Source of the DNA: Mesocentrotus franciscanus
Lineage: Eukaryota; Echinodermata; Echinoidea; Camarodonta; Strongylocentrotidae
Length of the DNA stretch: 64,000 bases
Reading direction: 5' to 3'
NCBI GenBank assembly: GCA_037976565.1
Contig: CP137667.1
Span: 46,017,310 to 46,081,309, forward strand
This document shows, piece by piece, positions 33,274 through 44,222 of the stretch. Numbering within the stretch: position 1 is the first letter of the stretch; each line of letters starts with the position of its first letter. Position numbers and translations under genes: made by a program. The notes beneath the pieces were generated by a model. The model did not search any database. It saw only the letters and a list, made by a program, of their open reading frames with translations, and was not told the DNA's origin.

Positions 33274-36200
33274 ATGAAGTTGTTCATCTTATCCCTGGTG
33301 GTGATGATGGTGGTGTGTGTTCATGCTGATTCAAGCGCAGGCTCAACATCTATTACTGAACCTGACAGCGGTAAGTTATTCGTCAAGCACATACTTTATT
33401 GAGCCATTTAAACTGTTTTTTCAGTCATTAGGACATAACCAGCTTGCAAATGGCTATGAGGGACAGGGCTGAGGTGCAACATGACTTGAACTTGATATCA
33501 TGGTCCATAATGCTTAAACAGTTAGGCATTATTTAATCAGTTGTAAAAGGCGTGATTTCTATTTACAAAACAAACAAACAACAGGAGACGAGCCTTACTC
33601 TAACCCAACCCTAAACCTACCTGTTACTGTGTACATAACATAGTAAAGCAAATTAGCTGCCTTAGCTAAATTAAAATTAAAAATCAAAACTTAAAAGGTT
33701 TATATGGAGAAAAACATCTCCAGTAAAACAAGCTCGTTTGGATTTCTTTCTGTATTCAAAGGAACTTCTATCTATTTTAAAAGAAACAGATATACTACCA
33801 GGTTATCGTCCAGATCACTCAATAGTTACTTTAAGTCTTAGGTGTTCTCAATTTGGAAGAGGTAGAGGATTCTGAAAATTTAACAATTCCCTTTTAGAAG
33901 ATGAAGTGTATACACAACTAGTTTTTTGAAAAAAACTGTTGTTGTTAAAAAACAATACACTGCTCTTTCATATAATTTCGAAAAAAATCAAGACATTGCA
34001 AGTCAAAACCTGCAGTTAACTATAAATGACCAGTTGTTTTTTGAAGTCTTGATAATGGAAATTAGAGGTTTATCTTTTCCTCTTTTCCTTATTGTGTGAA
34101 AAAGAAAGACAGAATTAAGGAAGAGGGTACGTTAGAAAAGAGTATTCAAAGATTAGAAAGCGAACTAAGCTTCGATTCTAACAGCGACTTAGAAAAAGAA
34201 CTATCAGAAAAACGGATTTTACTTCAAGATTTAAGAAATGAGAAATTGAAAGGTCAAATGATTAGAACAAATATAAATGTTATTGCATATGGAGAAAAAA
34301 CTTCTAAGTTTGTCCTTAATCTGGAAAAGAAAGGAATATTGAAAAATTGTTGTTAACAATCCAAAAGAAATTACAAACGAATGTAAGAATTTCTATTCAA
34401 AATTGTTTTGTGATAAAGACTCTGTTTTGGATACTGAAGCTATTAACGATATGTTAAGAAAATTAAAATAAACAAATTAGTAGATCATACAATGGATACA
34501 CTAGATGGACCTTTAACTTTTGAAGAAGTGACCGAAAGTTTAAGAAAAATGAAGAATGATGGAAAGGCTTCTGGCTCGGACGGTTTCACAACGGAATTCT
34601 ATAAATATTTCTGGAAAGCATTGGCTCATTTTTGTTGTTAGAGCAATCAATTATTCCTATAAGTTCAAGAAGCTTTCTAATTCTCAAAAATGGGGATTAT
34701 TTCTTTAATACCCAAAGGAGATAAACCTAGGCAATATTTACAAAATTGGAGACCTATAACCCTTCTAAATACATCCTATAAAGTTGCATCTTCGGCTATT
34801 GCTCATAGAATCAAAAAGATACTGCACCTAATTATCCATGAAGATCAAAAAGGATTCATGGAAAATAGATATATTGGAGAAGACATTCGTATAATTTATG
34901 ACACTCTTTACGAAACTGAAGAATATAATATTCCTGGGATGTTGTTATTACTTGACTTCGAAAAGGCATTCGATTCGATCTCCCATAGATTTTTGTACGA
35001 AACATTAGAAGTATTCAATTTGGGGCCTTCTTCTATTAGTCAATGGATTCAAACTTTCTATAGTGAAAACAAGTCTTCGGTTTACATCAATGGTTATTTA
35101 TCTGAACGCTTTTCTATAAGTAGAGGTTGTAGACATATCTATTTGTGATGTGTGCTGAAATTTTGGCCATTATGCTTCGTCAAAATGAATATATTAAAAG
35201 TATAATTATTGCAGGAAATGTCAAAAAAGTTATACAGTATGCTGACGATGCAACCGTTTTTTTTTAGATGGTTCAAACAAGTCACTGAACAGTTCCCTTT
35301 CCGTGATTGAGAGTGTTTTTTCAGGATTAGAAATTAATGAAAGTAAAACTAAAATAGTTTGGATTGGATCAAAAAAAAGTACAGCCCTTACAAAATAAAA
35401 ACCAGAAAGAAATTATTGTGGGTTGATGATGGTTGCTTCACATCATTAGGAATTATTTTTTCTTTAAATTTAGATAACATGGTATCTTTAAATTATATGC
35501 CAGCTTAGAATAAAGTGAAACGACTAATCCAAGTTTGGTCAAATAGGAACATAACCCCATTAGGTAAAGTAACTCTTGTTAAGACACTTTTTCTTTCGCA
35601 ATTTAACTATCTAATTCTATCCTTGCCAAGCCGTCACCATTGTTCATTAAAGAGCTGGACAAACTTTTATTCAGTTTTTTTTGTGGAAAAGGAAACCTGA
35701 TCGTATCAAAAGAAGTCAGATGTGTAACTCATATATGGATGGAGGTGTGAAGATGGTTAATACGGAATGTTTCTTTTCTTCGCTAAAAAATAACTTGGAT
35801 ACGAAGAATGTATAACGGTTCATTGACAGTATGTGTTTAAACTCTTTTCTGAGCTCTGTCCCATTCTCAAATTGTAATTTTTTACTTTACGGTTATAGTT
35901 ATTTAGAAAAGTGTATTGACTTAACGAATCCTTTTTGAAAAGATGTAGTTTCTTCGTGGTGTGTTTTTAGAAGAGCAAAGAGATGCTCCAGCAAAGAAGA
36001 TTTTTGCTCTGAACTTCTTTTCCACAATGAAGACATTGTAATAAATAAAGACCTTGTTAATTTTAGACACTGGAACCAGAAGGGTGTAAAATTTGTAAAT
36101 GACTTAATTGGGGCGGATGGTCAAGTTTTAAGCAGACAACAAATTATTGAAACTTACCGTATATTTCTATTGACTACCTAACATATTTCATTATACAAGG

Positions 36201-39200
36201 GGAGATTGGTGAAAAGTTGGACAGTTTTTTCACAACCTATCAAAGCGTTTATGAAGTTAACCAACCCACTTAGACCATATATTCTTAGTATTTTGATGAA
36301 GCAAAGAAAAGGATGTAAAAATATTTACGTTCCAATGGTAATAGAAAGGGTATTAAATAATGTAAAAAGGGAAGAAAGATGGGAAGAGAAAATCCGGCAA
36401 CAAATCTCATTAAAGAAATGGCGTTGTTTTAATTCTTTACCATACCAAACAATACCTTCTGAACCTTCTGAATTTGTAGTCAGCAGGGCGGTGTTCCGCA
36501 TATCGCTAACTTGTATGGCAGGTGGTACATGCTAGAGCGCGTTTCTAAAGTTCTCAACAGATGGGACCAGAACAGACCGCTGGTCGAGGGCGTTCCACGC
36601 TCGTCCAGTTCTCGGGAAAAAGGAGTATTTGTAGACATCTTTTCTGGCAAAGGGGATTTCTATTGAGCATTGGTGATTTCTTCTTAACCTTGACCCTGTT
36701 GATACTTGTATGTAGTCCTCTTGCTTTAGGCCAACCTTTCCCTTGTTGATTTTGTACATCATAACTAGACGACTTTTTTCCCTCCTACGTTCAAGTGATT
36801 CCCATTCTAGGCAGGTCTGCATTTGTGTTTATCTGCGTTTATGAAGTTAACCAACCCACTTAGACCATATATTCTTAGTATTTTGATGAAGCAAAGAAAA
36901 GGATGTAAAAATATTTACGCTCCAATGGTAAAAGAATGGGTAGTAAATAATGTAAAAAGGGAAGAAAGATGGGAAGAGAAAATCCGGCAACAAATCTCAT
37001 TAAAGAAATGGCGTTGTTTTAATTCTTTACCATACCAAACAATACCTTCTGAACCTGAATTTGTAGTCAGCAGGGCGGTGTTCCGCATATCGCTAACTTG
37101 TATGGCAGGTGGTACATGCTAGAGCGCGTTTCTAAAGTTCTCAACAGATGGGGCCAGAACAGACCGCTGGTCGAGGGCGTTCCACGCTCGTCCAGTTCTC
37201 GGGAAAAAGGAGTATTTGTAGACATCTTTTCTGGCAAAGGGGATTTCTATTGAGCATTGGTGATTTCTTCTTAACCTTGACCCTGTTGATACTTGTATGT
37301 AGTCCTCTTGCTTTAGACCAACCTTTCCCTTGTTGATTTTGTACATCATAACTAGACGACTTTTTTCCCTCCTACGTTCAAGTGATTCCCATTCTAGGCA
37401 GGTCTGCATTTGTGTGACACTGCAGTCCCTTTGGTAGTTTCCTGTTACGAAGCGTGCGGCCCTCCTTTGGACTGCGTCGAGTTTATTACTTTGTCCTACC
37501 CTGTATGGATCCCAGGCACAGCTTGCGTACTCTTATACTGGTCTTACTAGGGTCTTGTATGCGAGGGCTTTCACATCCCTTGGGCAGAACCATAGATTTC
37601 TCCTAAGGAATCCTAACGTGCGGTTGGCTTTCATGGCTGAGTTTTGTCAACATGGTTCGCCCACGACAGTTTACAGTTTATTTCTACTCCAAGGTAAGGA
37701 TGAGAGCTTGTTTGTTGTAATTCTTGTCCACAGAAGATATAATCCCTTGTCAGAGGTTTTTTCTTATTCGAGATGACCATCACTGAACACTTGGAAGCGT
37801 TAAACTTCATGTTCCACCTATCTTGCCATGACTCCAAAGATGTAAGATCCGCCTGTAAGGAGTCTGTGTGCGTATCGTTCTCTACTTCCTTGTATACCAA
37901 ACAGTCATCTGCGAATAGTCTGGTTTGGCTTTTCAGCAGGACTGGGAGGTCATTGATGTACATCAGGAACAGTAACGGCCCGAGTACTGTACCCTGGGGC
38001 ACCCCGGATAGGACTTTGCTCGTTGATGACATACTACCTTCACAAGTCACTCTCTGTGTACGGAATGTCAAGAAATTTCTAAGCCACCGATGTATATGGT
38101 GTCTAATCCCGTAGTAGTGAAGCTTTTCCAGTAGTCGTTCATGTGGAACCTTGTCGAATGCTTTAGCAAAGTCCAAGATGGCCATGTGTACTGAGTTACC
38201 CCGGTCAAGTATTCTAGCAACATCATCAACCGTTGAGATAAGTTGAGTTTCGGTGGATCGCTTTGCTCTAAATCCATGTTGTGTATCCACTAGCACATCA
38301 TTTTCTTCTAGATGGTCCATGATATGTGAATACAAGACGTTACACTCAGATGGTTCCAATATTGCTTGATCAATTGCATTACTCCAACAAACTCTTATTT
38401 GTGTAAGATACAGGTTAAATCAAGTAGCGCATGTACATTCTGGTTATTGCATGAAGAAACCATTGAACACCTATTTTTCTAATATAAAGGTATGGCAATA
38501 TTTCGAAAAGAAATTGTACGAAAGATGTAAATTTGTGTTGAAATTAACTATCGAAAATGTCGAGAAAAAAAATATCGAAAAACTTAACCTGAGGTTAAGT
38601 TTTTGAATTTGTAATATAATTTTGAAAGTATAAGTTCTTATTCAATGAAACTTGGACTAAAGGGTTATCAAGTATCCCCAATCATGTGAGTAGAATTTCA
38701 GCCCACTAGGTCAAGGTCAAAGGTCATTTCAGGTCAACAAACTTAACTATGTTGTGGCATCAGGCTAAGATTTTTTTAATTGTTATCATAATTTTGAAAG
38801 CATACATTCCTATTCCATGAAACTTGAACATAAGGGTTATCAAGTATCACCAATCATGTTATTAGTCTTTTAGGTGACAAAGTAAAGGTCAAATGTCATT
38901 TCAGGTCTGGAAACTTAGACTTTGTTGTGGCATCAACATCAAGATTTTGAAATTTTAGCATAATTTCAAAAGTGTTTGTTCAAATTCCATGAAACTTGTA
39001 CCCAAGGGCTATCAAGTATCACAAATCATGTGACACAAATTCCAGGTCACAAAGTCAAGGTCAAAGGTCATTTTAGGTCAGTAGACTTGGATTATGTTCT
39101 CAAAATTTAATATGAGAATTAATAAATAAATTGTTGTTATTTGTTCATATTTCATGAAAGTAAATATTCGAATCATTCGAGTACTTTCCCATGAATATTT

Positions 39201-40858
39201 TAATAGTAATTTTAGTATTTGATCCAAGGCCTAGTATACATGATCAGTTACAGCTAGGTGACAATATTGATGTTTCGATAATATATATTGGAGTATATCT
39301 CATAATAATGTTCTCATTATGCTAATGAGACGTGATGTGATGTAGATGGGCTCTTCCTTCCAATTGTTTTTACACAAAATGCTGAAAAATCCTCTTTTCT
39401 TAAAAAGATTATTAGATAACTTTATTTGTAAATTACTGACAAGCATTGAAACATTTATAGTCTTACCCATACACTAAATCTCATTATATTGTATTCTTAT
39501 GATACAGTAAATAATTATTCTGATGATTCATGATCAATATTCACTAATCAATATTCAGAGGATTTCATTTTCGGGGGTCTGCAAATGGGCCACCCTGCCT
39601 ATAAAAATAATGTCCCAACCTCAATTTTTTATCATATCGAATTGCGTAATGCCGAATTGCGTAATGCAGGCGAGACCGCCGAGAGCGTTTCACTTGTTTT
39701 AGTATTACCTTCAGGATCACAAGCAATGAAGGTTTGAATCTTGATTTTTAATTTATTAGTTTGACCAATTTGGCATGATCGCACTATGCACGTAAACTGC
39801 ATAGGCTTATAATGCGTACAATCTCAATGGCCAACTGAGCTACCTAAGTTTATCAACACAGATTTGATTACCATGATTGACCTTGTATTCTATGACCCTG
39901 TTTTCAGTATATAAAAGTTATAATGACTGCTTTAATATTCGAGGCCTAGTTGTTTTTTGGCTCTCGGGGAGGTTACATCGTGCTATCACCCCTCGGCACG
40001 CCTCGGGGTGATAGCACGATGTAACCTCCCCTTGAGCAATAAAAACAACTAGGCCTCTCATAGCAGTCATTATTACTATACTATTATTCATTAAAACGCC
40101 CTACTGTGGGGTAAAAATAAAAAATAAAAAATATATACGTTAGTAGGTATTTCTAGAAACATGCCTCTACAACAGTACTGATTAAATAATGCCTAACCTG
40201 ATATCAATAGCTCTAAGGTGATATCTATTATGAAGCTAGTATGCCTATACAGATTGGTTAGTTTAGACCATAGCATATTGAGAGAGAGAGAGTGATAGTT
40301 GTGACACACGCACACATCCGCGATCAAAGGTCAATTTATGGAGCTCCAAATAGTTCCTTCCCATAAAGACTGTATGTGTGTGGAACTATTTGGAGCTCCT
40401 TTGATCGGTAAGTGTGCGCTTGTCACAACTATCTCTCTTAGAGCGCTATGGTTTAGACCACCCTGCATGTGTTATAGCTGGCAAGGGTTGTGTTTGCAAA
40501 CTAACCGTTAGATACCCCCACTGGGTTACAACAAATAAAATACTTTTAAACTTCACCTGCATAATCATCATGATGACGACAACATACAATCTAAAAGTCA
40601 TTAGCCTCTAATTAGAAGCAATTATTGTATGAATATTTGATTTTAAGCCACCGCACAGGCGATTTGATTACAACATTCCGGAAGAAACTGCATTATATAT
40701 TTTCTTTTTAATTCTTCTTAATTGATTCAATAATCAATGTTTATTTACAATTAGCAGTTGAAGAAAAAGCCCCATCTGCTTCCAAGGACGTCGATGCGAT
40801 GTTGAGCATTGGGGAGACAGACGAATACAGGCCGCGGCCCGGATCCAGCCGGCGGTAA
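33274..40858 (+). CDS. Small secreted peptide precursor, exons 1 and 2
   Basis: Exon 1 (33274-33370, 97 bases) encodes a textbook signal peptide, MKLFILSLVVMMVVCVHA, then DSSAGSTSITEPDS, and ends at a GTAAGT donor in phase 1. Exon 2 begins at 40758 after TTTACAATTAGCAG. The split codon rejoins as V, and the exon reads VEEKAPSASKDVDAMLSIGE and then TDEYRPRPGSSRR to TAA at 40856-40858. That gives 65 residues: a signal peptide, an acidic pro-region and an arginine-rich tail. This is the layout of precursors for neuropeptides or antimicrobial peptides, but I recognise no family. Alternatively exon 2 stops at 40854 (donor GTAATA) and a third exon follows at 42950. The 3' edge of exon 2 looks like hAT-type MITE sequence. 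The 7.4-kb intron holds nested LINEs. Confidence 0.55.
33377..33649 (+). other. Intron 1, unique 5' part
   Basis: No element recognised before the LINE remnant starts near 33650. Confidence 0.5.
33650..36480 (+). mobile_element. Tx1/L1-like LINE, 5'-truncated and decayed, in intron 1
   Basis: The order of blocks follows the protein. The end of an AP endonuclease comes first (33700-33900: LDFFLYSKELL, GYRPDHSIVTLSLR). A coiled, lysine-rich linker with YGEKTSKFVLNLEKKG follows (34096-34356). The RT comes next (34690-35148: SLIPKGDKPRQYLQNWRPIT, LLDFEKAFDSISHRFL, then YADD at 35238-35249). After it lie a post-RT block RLIQVWSNRNITPLGKVTLV near 35518-35580 and a C-terminal segment at 36206-36480. 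There are several frameshifts and stops, for example the loss of the Q-G-D-P-L-S-P block frame after 35133. The copy is dead. It lies in the sense direction in the host intron. Its 3' part is interrupted by the CR1/L2-type LINE. Confidence 0.8.
36245..37415. repeat. 590-bp tandem duplication across a LINE-LINE junction
   Basis: 36245-36834 and 36835 to about 37415 are nearly identical, with an offset of exactly 590 bases. Each unit holds Tx1-like LINE C-terminal sequence (plus strand) followed by the last 97 codons of the CR1/L2-type LINE (minus strand). The few differences, such as a three-base loss near 37055 and single changes, suggest a fairly recent event. Confidence 0.95.
36480..38370 (-). 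mobile_element. CR1/L2-type LINE inserted in the Tx1-like LINE
   Basis: The minus-strand frame 38359-37631 carries RT motifs QHGFRAKRSTETQL, ILDFAKAFDKVPHERLL, SGVPQGTVLGPLLFLMYIND and the catalytic FADDCLVY. It continues with a break near 37640 into FLRRNLWFCPRDVK and RRAARFVTGNY at 37600-37430, then the C-terminal block KYSFFPRTGRAWNAL, present twice because of the 590-bp duplication. An in-frame stop lies near 37535. The 5' end is cut off at about 38370, before the endonuclease. The 242-residue catalytic core is still open, so the insertion is younger than the host LINE. Confidence 0.85.
38590..39110. repeat. About 170-bp satellite units rich in AGGTCA motifs
   Basis: Three diverged units (starting near 38598, 38766 and 38940) share TTCCATGAAACTTG, GGGTTATCAAGTATC, CAATCATGTGA and AAGGTCAAAGGTCATTTCAGG. 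Each contains two to four half-sites of the form AGGTCA or a close variant, some in direct repeat with one-base spacing. Confidence 0.8.
39111..39920. other. Intron 1, AT-rich, nothing recognised
   Basis: No element could be supported; CGAATTGCGTAATGC is doubled at 39638-39668. Confidence 0.45.
39921..40072. mobile_element. Palindromic element with GC-rich tip
   Basis: The ends TAATGACTGCT and AGCAGTCATTA are inverted. The inner arms GGGGAGGTTACATCGTGCTA and TCACCCC are exact, around a tip TCGGCACGCCTC. It is 152 bp with no coding content. Confidence 0.9.
40261..40460. mobile_element. Foldback element, 200 bp
   Basis: The ends GTTTAGACCATAGC and GCTATGGTTTAGAC are inverted. The inner arms share GATAGTTGTGACA and GGAGCTCCAAATAGTTCC with their complements. 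An AGAGAGAG run lies in the left arm. Confidence 0.85.
40461..40740. other. Intron 1, 3' part
   Basis: No element recognised; the branch and tract region before exon 2 is AT-rich rather than strongly pyrimidine-rich. Confidence 0.4.
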
Positions 40859-41690
40859 TAACGTGAGCAAATATTTAGCGGCGAATCAGCCAGCCGGTGA
40901 ATAAGCAGGGCGGGGGGGGCGGGTAGTGAGCACTAAAAAAAGAAAAAAAAAAATTTGTCCNNNNNNNNNNNNNNNNNNNNNNNNNNNNNNNNNNNNNNNN
41001 NNNNNNNNNNNNNNNNNNNNNNNNNNNNNNNNNNNNNNNNNNNNNNNNNNNNNNNNNNNNNNNNNNNNNNNNNNNNNNNNNNNNNNNNNNNNNNNNNNNN
41101 NNNNNNNNNNNNNNNNNNNNNNNNNNNNNNNNNNNNNNNNNNNNNNNNNNNNNNNNNNNNNNNNNNNNNNNNNNNNNNNNNNNNNNNNNNNNNNNNNNNN
41201 NNNNNNNNNNNNNNNNNNNNNNNNNNNNNNNNNNNNNNNNNNNNNNNNNNNNNNNNNNNNNNNNNNNNNNNNNNNNNNNNNNNNNNNNNNNNNNNNNNNN
41301 NNNNNNNNNNNNNNNNNNNNNNNNNNNNNNNNNNNNNNNNNNNNNNNNNNNNNNNNNNNNNNNNNNNNNNNNNNNNNNNNNNNNNNNNNNNNNNNNNNNN
41401 NNNNNNNNNNNNNNNNNNNNNNNNNNNNNNNNNNNNNNNNNNNNNNNNNNNNNNNNNNNNAAAAAAATTTGTCCGGAAATGTGAAAATCACGCCGACCGA
41501 TATTTCGCTCAGTGGGGGGTAGTGTGCTACAGAAAAAAAAAAAAAAAAAAAATCAAAAATCAAAAAAATCAAAATGGGGGGCAAAATGGGTGGTCCCCCT
41601 TCTTTTCTGACAAAACATGGGGGACATTTGATATGATGTCCCCCTAGGAAAAATCGTGAGGTTCCTGACCACCCCCTGTCCCCCGATTGA
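40826..41690. mobile_element. hAT-type MITE relative, containing the assembly gap
   Basis: GGATCCAGCCGGCGG (40841-40855) differs at one base from the start of the MITE at 27678. GGGTAGTGAGCACT (40920-40934) and GACCGATATTTCGCTCAGTG (about 41494-41513) match its interior. The right terminus is not clear. Its left part overlaps the 3' end of peptide exon 2. Confidence 0.55.
40961..41460. other. Assembly gap (500 N)
   Basis: Exactly 500 N. The last 14 known bases before it (AAAAAAATTTGTCC) are identical to the first 14 after it. Confidence 0.99.
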
Positions 41691-41900
41691 CACACTTGTC
41701 TGCTTCAAATCGTAGTGATCAATTACAATAATGGCAACCAACTTTCGTACAAGAAAGATGAAGATTTCACCACTCAAATTCTAAAACGTTTCCGAACCTG
41801 TATCAGCAAGAATTCTTTTTTAGGTTGTTTTTAAAATTGAAACCCAGACTTGAATGACCAGCATAATTATATTACAATTGGATACAAATAATCAGCGTAT
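41691..41900. other. Unassigned spacer
   Basis: Nothing recognised. Confidence 0.4.
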
Positions 41901-42297
41901 TTAAAGGTAAAGACCAGTTTTGGAAACGCCCCTCTCTCAAAAAAATGAAATGGAAGCTCTCATTACCAATCATGTGAAAGAATATGTTTTGACTAATACG
42001 TGATGATACAAATTTTGCGGGAAAACCGCCTACTAATTGATATATTTGGTAAATTATTATATCTATTGGGACCAAATAGATATCGCGCACGTGGTCGCGT
42101 AGTCCCATATACATCTTTCTGTGTACAGTGCTTGTAACTTTACCAAGACTGGGCCAAATTTCTTATCATTTTGATGATTCCAGAACCTTGCAGTACACAC
42201 CAATACTTATATGCTAGATGATCAACCTTTTCTGATCGATTCCACAACGTTTCTTTCACAATGCAATCGCATGACCAGAACTGGTCTTTATCTTTAA
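41901..42297. mobile_element. Foldback element, TTAAAGGTAAAGACCAG ends
   Basis: TTAAAGGTAAAGACCAGTTTTG is inverted at 42275-42297 (CAGAACTGGTCTTTATCTTTAA). Interior arms pair more loosely. Part of it recurs inverted near 26363-26440. Confidence 0.75.
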
Positions 42298-42949
42298 CCT
42301 ATTGATGTTAGGGTTTTGTACTGAATTTTGTATTTTCTAATCTTTGAATGTTCATCATGAACCTTGTATTCTATAGTGTAACATTTGAACAAAATTTATA
42401 AAAACTACCGAACCTGCCTAAGATGTCAATTGAGTAACACATTAAAGAATACAGTTGTTTATGCCATATTTATAATATGAAAGCATTTGAAGAGCAATGC
42501 TTTTCAGGAAACATTTTGTATCCGATGTTCTTCCACACTTGCATAATAACAATGACAAACTCTCACAAATTATTTTCCACCTCTTCCCAGAACTCAACCT
42601 TCTCTTTTAGATTGATACGATCTAACGAGAAAAAAATAAGGATACAATTGGTTGCATGATAATGTATTATTACAATGTGTAACGATCGGTGGCCCGCCCC
42701 CAACATCATTTCAGGAATATTATTGTCCCTCCTGAGCCTAATTAAGAACATTTAGCTGACCAGTTAACTTGGAACTGACCAGTTCGGAGCTGTCCTAGGA
42801 TTATCTTTTCCTAGTTCATGCACGCTGTATCATTATTATTGCTATATTTTATTTATATTTCAAGTGCAGACCCTCAACAGTAAATATTCTGCTGATTAAC
42901 TATAGCCTATGTCGTTTTCATGTGTGGTTTTTATACACTTTTATTACAG
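42298..42949. other. Spacer with repeat shared with 26.5 kb
   Basis: 42477-42620 repeats the sequence at 26499-26640. The remainder is AT-rich and ends in the acceptor-like ACTTTTATTACAG (42937-42949). Confidence 0.5.
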
Positions 42950-43160
42950 TGATTGTCCGGCTTTCGTAAAGTCTATTGGAGCTTGTGAAACAACGCGTCG
43001 TCATCGTACAATCAACGTCACTCTCATTTCATCCATGACAACGGATGCTCATCGATACTATGACAGCCGCCAACCTCCCTACCCCCGACAAAAATATATA
43101 TTAAAAGTTGAGCTGTATTTCAATTTAAGGTTTATTAACATATATCTTCGCAGCTGTTGA
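42950..43160 (+). CDS. Candidate exon 3 of the secreted peptide gene
   Basis: Preceded by TTTTTATACACTTTTATTACAG. If exon 2 is spliced at 40854|40855, two leftover bases (CG) join the first T here to give arginine, and the frame continues DCPAFVKSIGACETT-RRHRT. This is a two-cysteine segment (C-x8-C) bracketed by Arg-Arg on both sides, as prohormone convertase sites would be. The frame runs to TGA at 43158-43160, and AATAAA follows at 43209-43214. Frame agreement and the dibasic sites favour it. Against it: the donor (GCG|GTAATA) is weak, it lies inside MITE-like sequence, and the last 20 or so codons look like AT-rich non-coding DNA. I recognise no homologue. Confidence 0.3.
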
Positions 43161-44222
43161 TGGCTGAATTGCGATATAGTTCACAGATAAAAACATGCAA
43201 AATTACAAAATAAACATATCAATTACAATGAACATAGATTGGCATAAATTTAAAACAAAATAGAAATTAGAGTACAGAATTACAGTTGCAATTCTAGTTC
43301 AAATAATTTGATATAAATTCATAGAAATATATGTTAAGAGTATTATCAGTTGGCTTTAAAATATATAAACAGAAAACCAAAGAGTTCAAATGTGAGTTTC
43401 AGAAAAAATGGGTTGTTCAAATTACGTCAGGAGTTTAGTGATCATTCAAAACCATTGTAAACTACATCTAAAGACAAGCCGAGAAATTGCAAAAGTTTAT
43501 ATTTCAAATTAAAAACTCAAATTTGGAGTGACAAAAGATAAATTTGTTCATTAGAAGTACATCATCGATTTACAATATTTACATGGTAATAAGTTAAATG
43601 TATTGCACAAAATTTTTAGGAAAGTACACACTAATAAAAAATAAAAAAAAGTTTTTAGGAAAGTACAATTATATAGATATATCGAGAAAAAAATCTCTTC
43701 TTAAAAAACAACAAATGGTTACATATTTTAAACAATGCAATTTATAGCAATTTCCAATTAACATATTATGTATAAGAGATTAAAATTCTGTGTTTAATAC
43801 CCGGACTATTACCTCAATGACGTTCAATGACCTCAATATTTTAAAGTGACTAACGTGACATTTCTTTGGTAACAAATTAATTTGTTTGCTATTTTTGCTT
43901 GTTTCACTTTGTATATCATCTTATGTTAAGGCCTTCTTGCCCACCTATTATTATTGTTACGTCCTTCACCATTGCAACCACTTCAATCAAATATTAGTTT
44001 TATTTAGGGGAACCTATAATCTACAAGCTGAGCTTTTAATAGGTTCCTCACATTTTACCCTGTATAACCTACTATTCATTACAATTAATTTCGACGTCTT
44101 TACAAAGAATTGATTATATAATGTGATACTTTTAGTACATTTCATATTGTGTTCTAATCTTGTCAATTATGTAAAAAAATTGTGAAATGTGAAACAAAAT
44201 AAACTTGAACTTGAACTTGAAT
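43161..44222 (+). other. AT-rich region ending in a LINE-type tail
   Basis: No exon seen. The segment ends AAACAAAATAAACTTGAACT and further TTGAAC units at 44195-44221, the same tail as at 15499-15521 (minus) and 53740-53766. So at least the last few hundred bases are probably a LINE 3' UTR on the plus strand. Confidence 0.5.

Noticed and set aside
33274..33370. Lipoprotein or bacterial-style signal at the peptide exon
   Set aside because: A GT donor directly follows and the context is eukaryotic; a secretory signal peptide fits better.
40886..41695. Long frames across the N-gap
   Set aside because: They exist only because N codons are read through.
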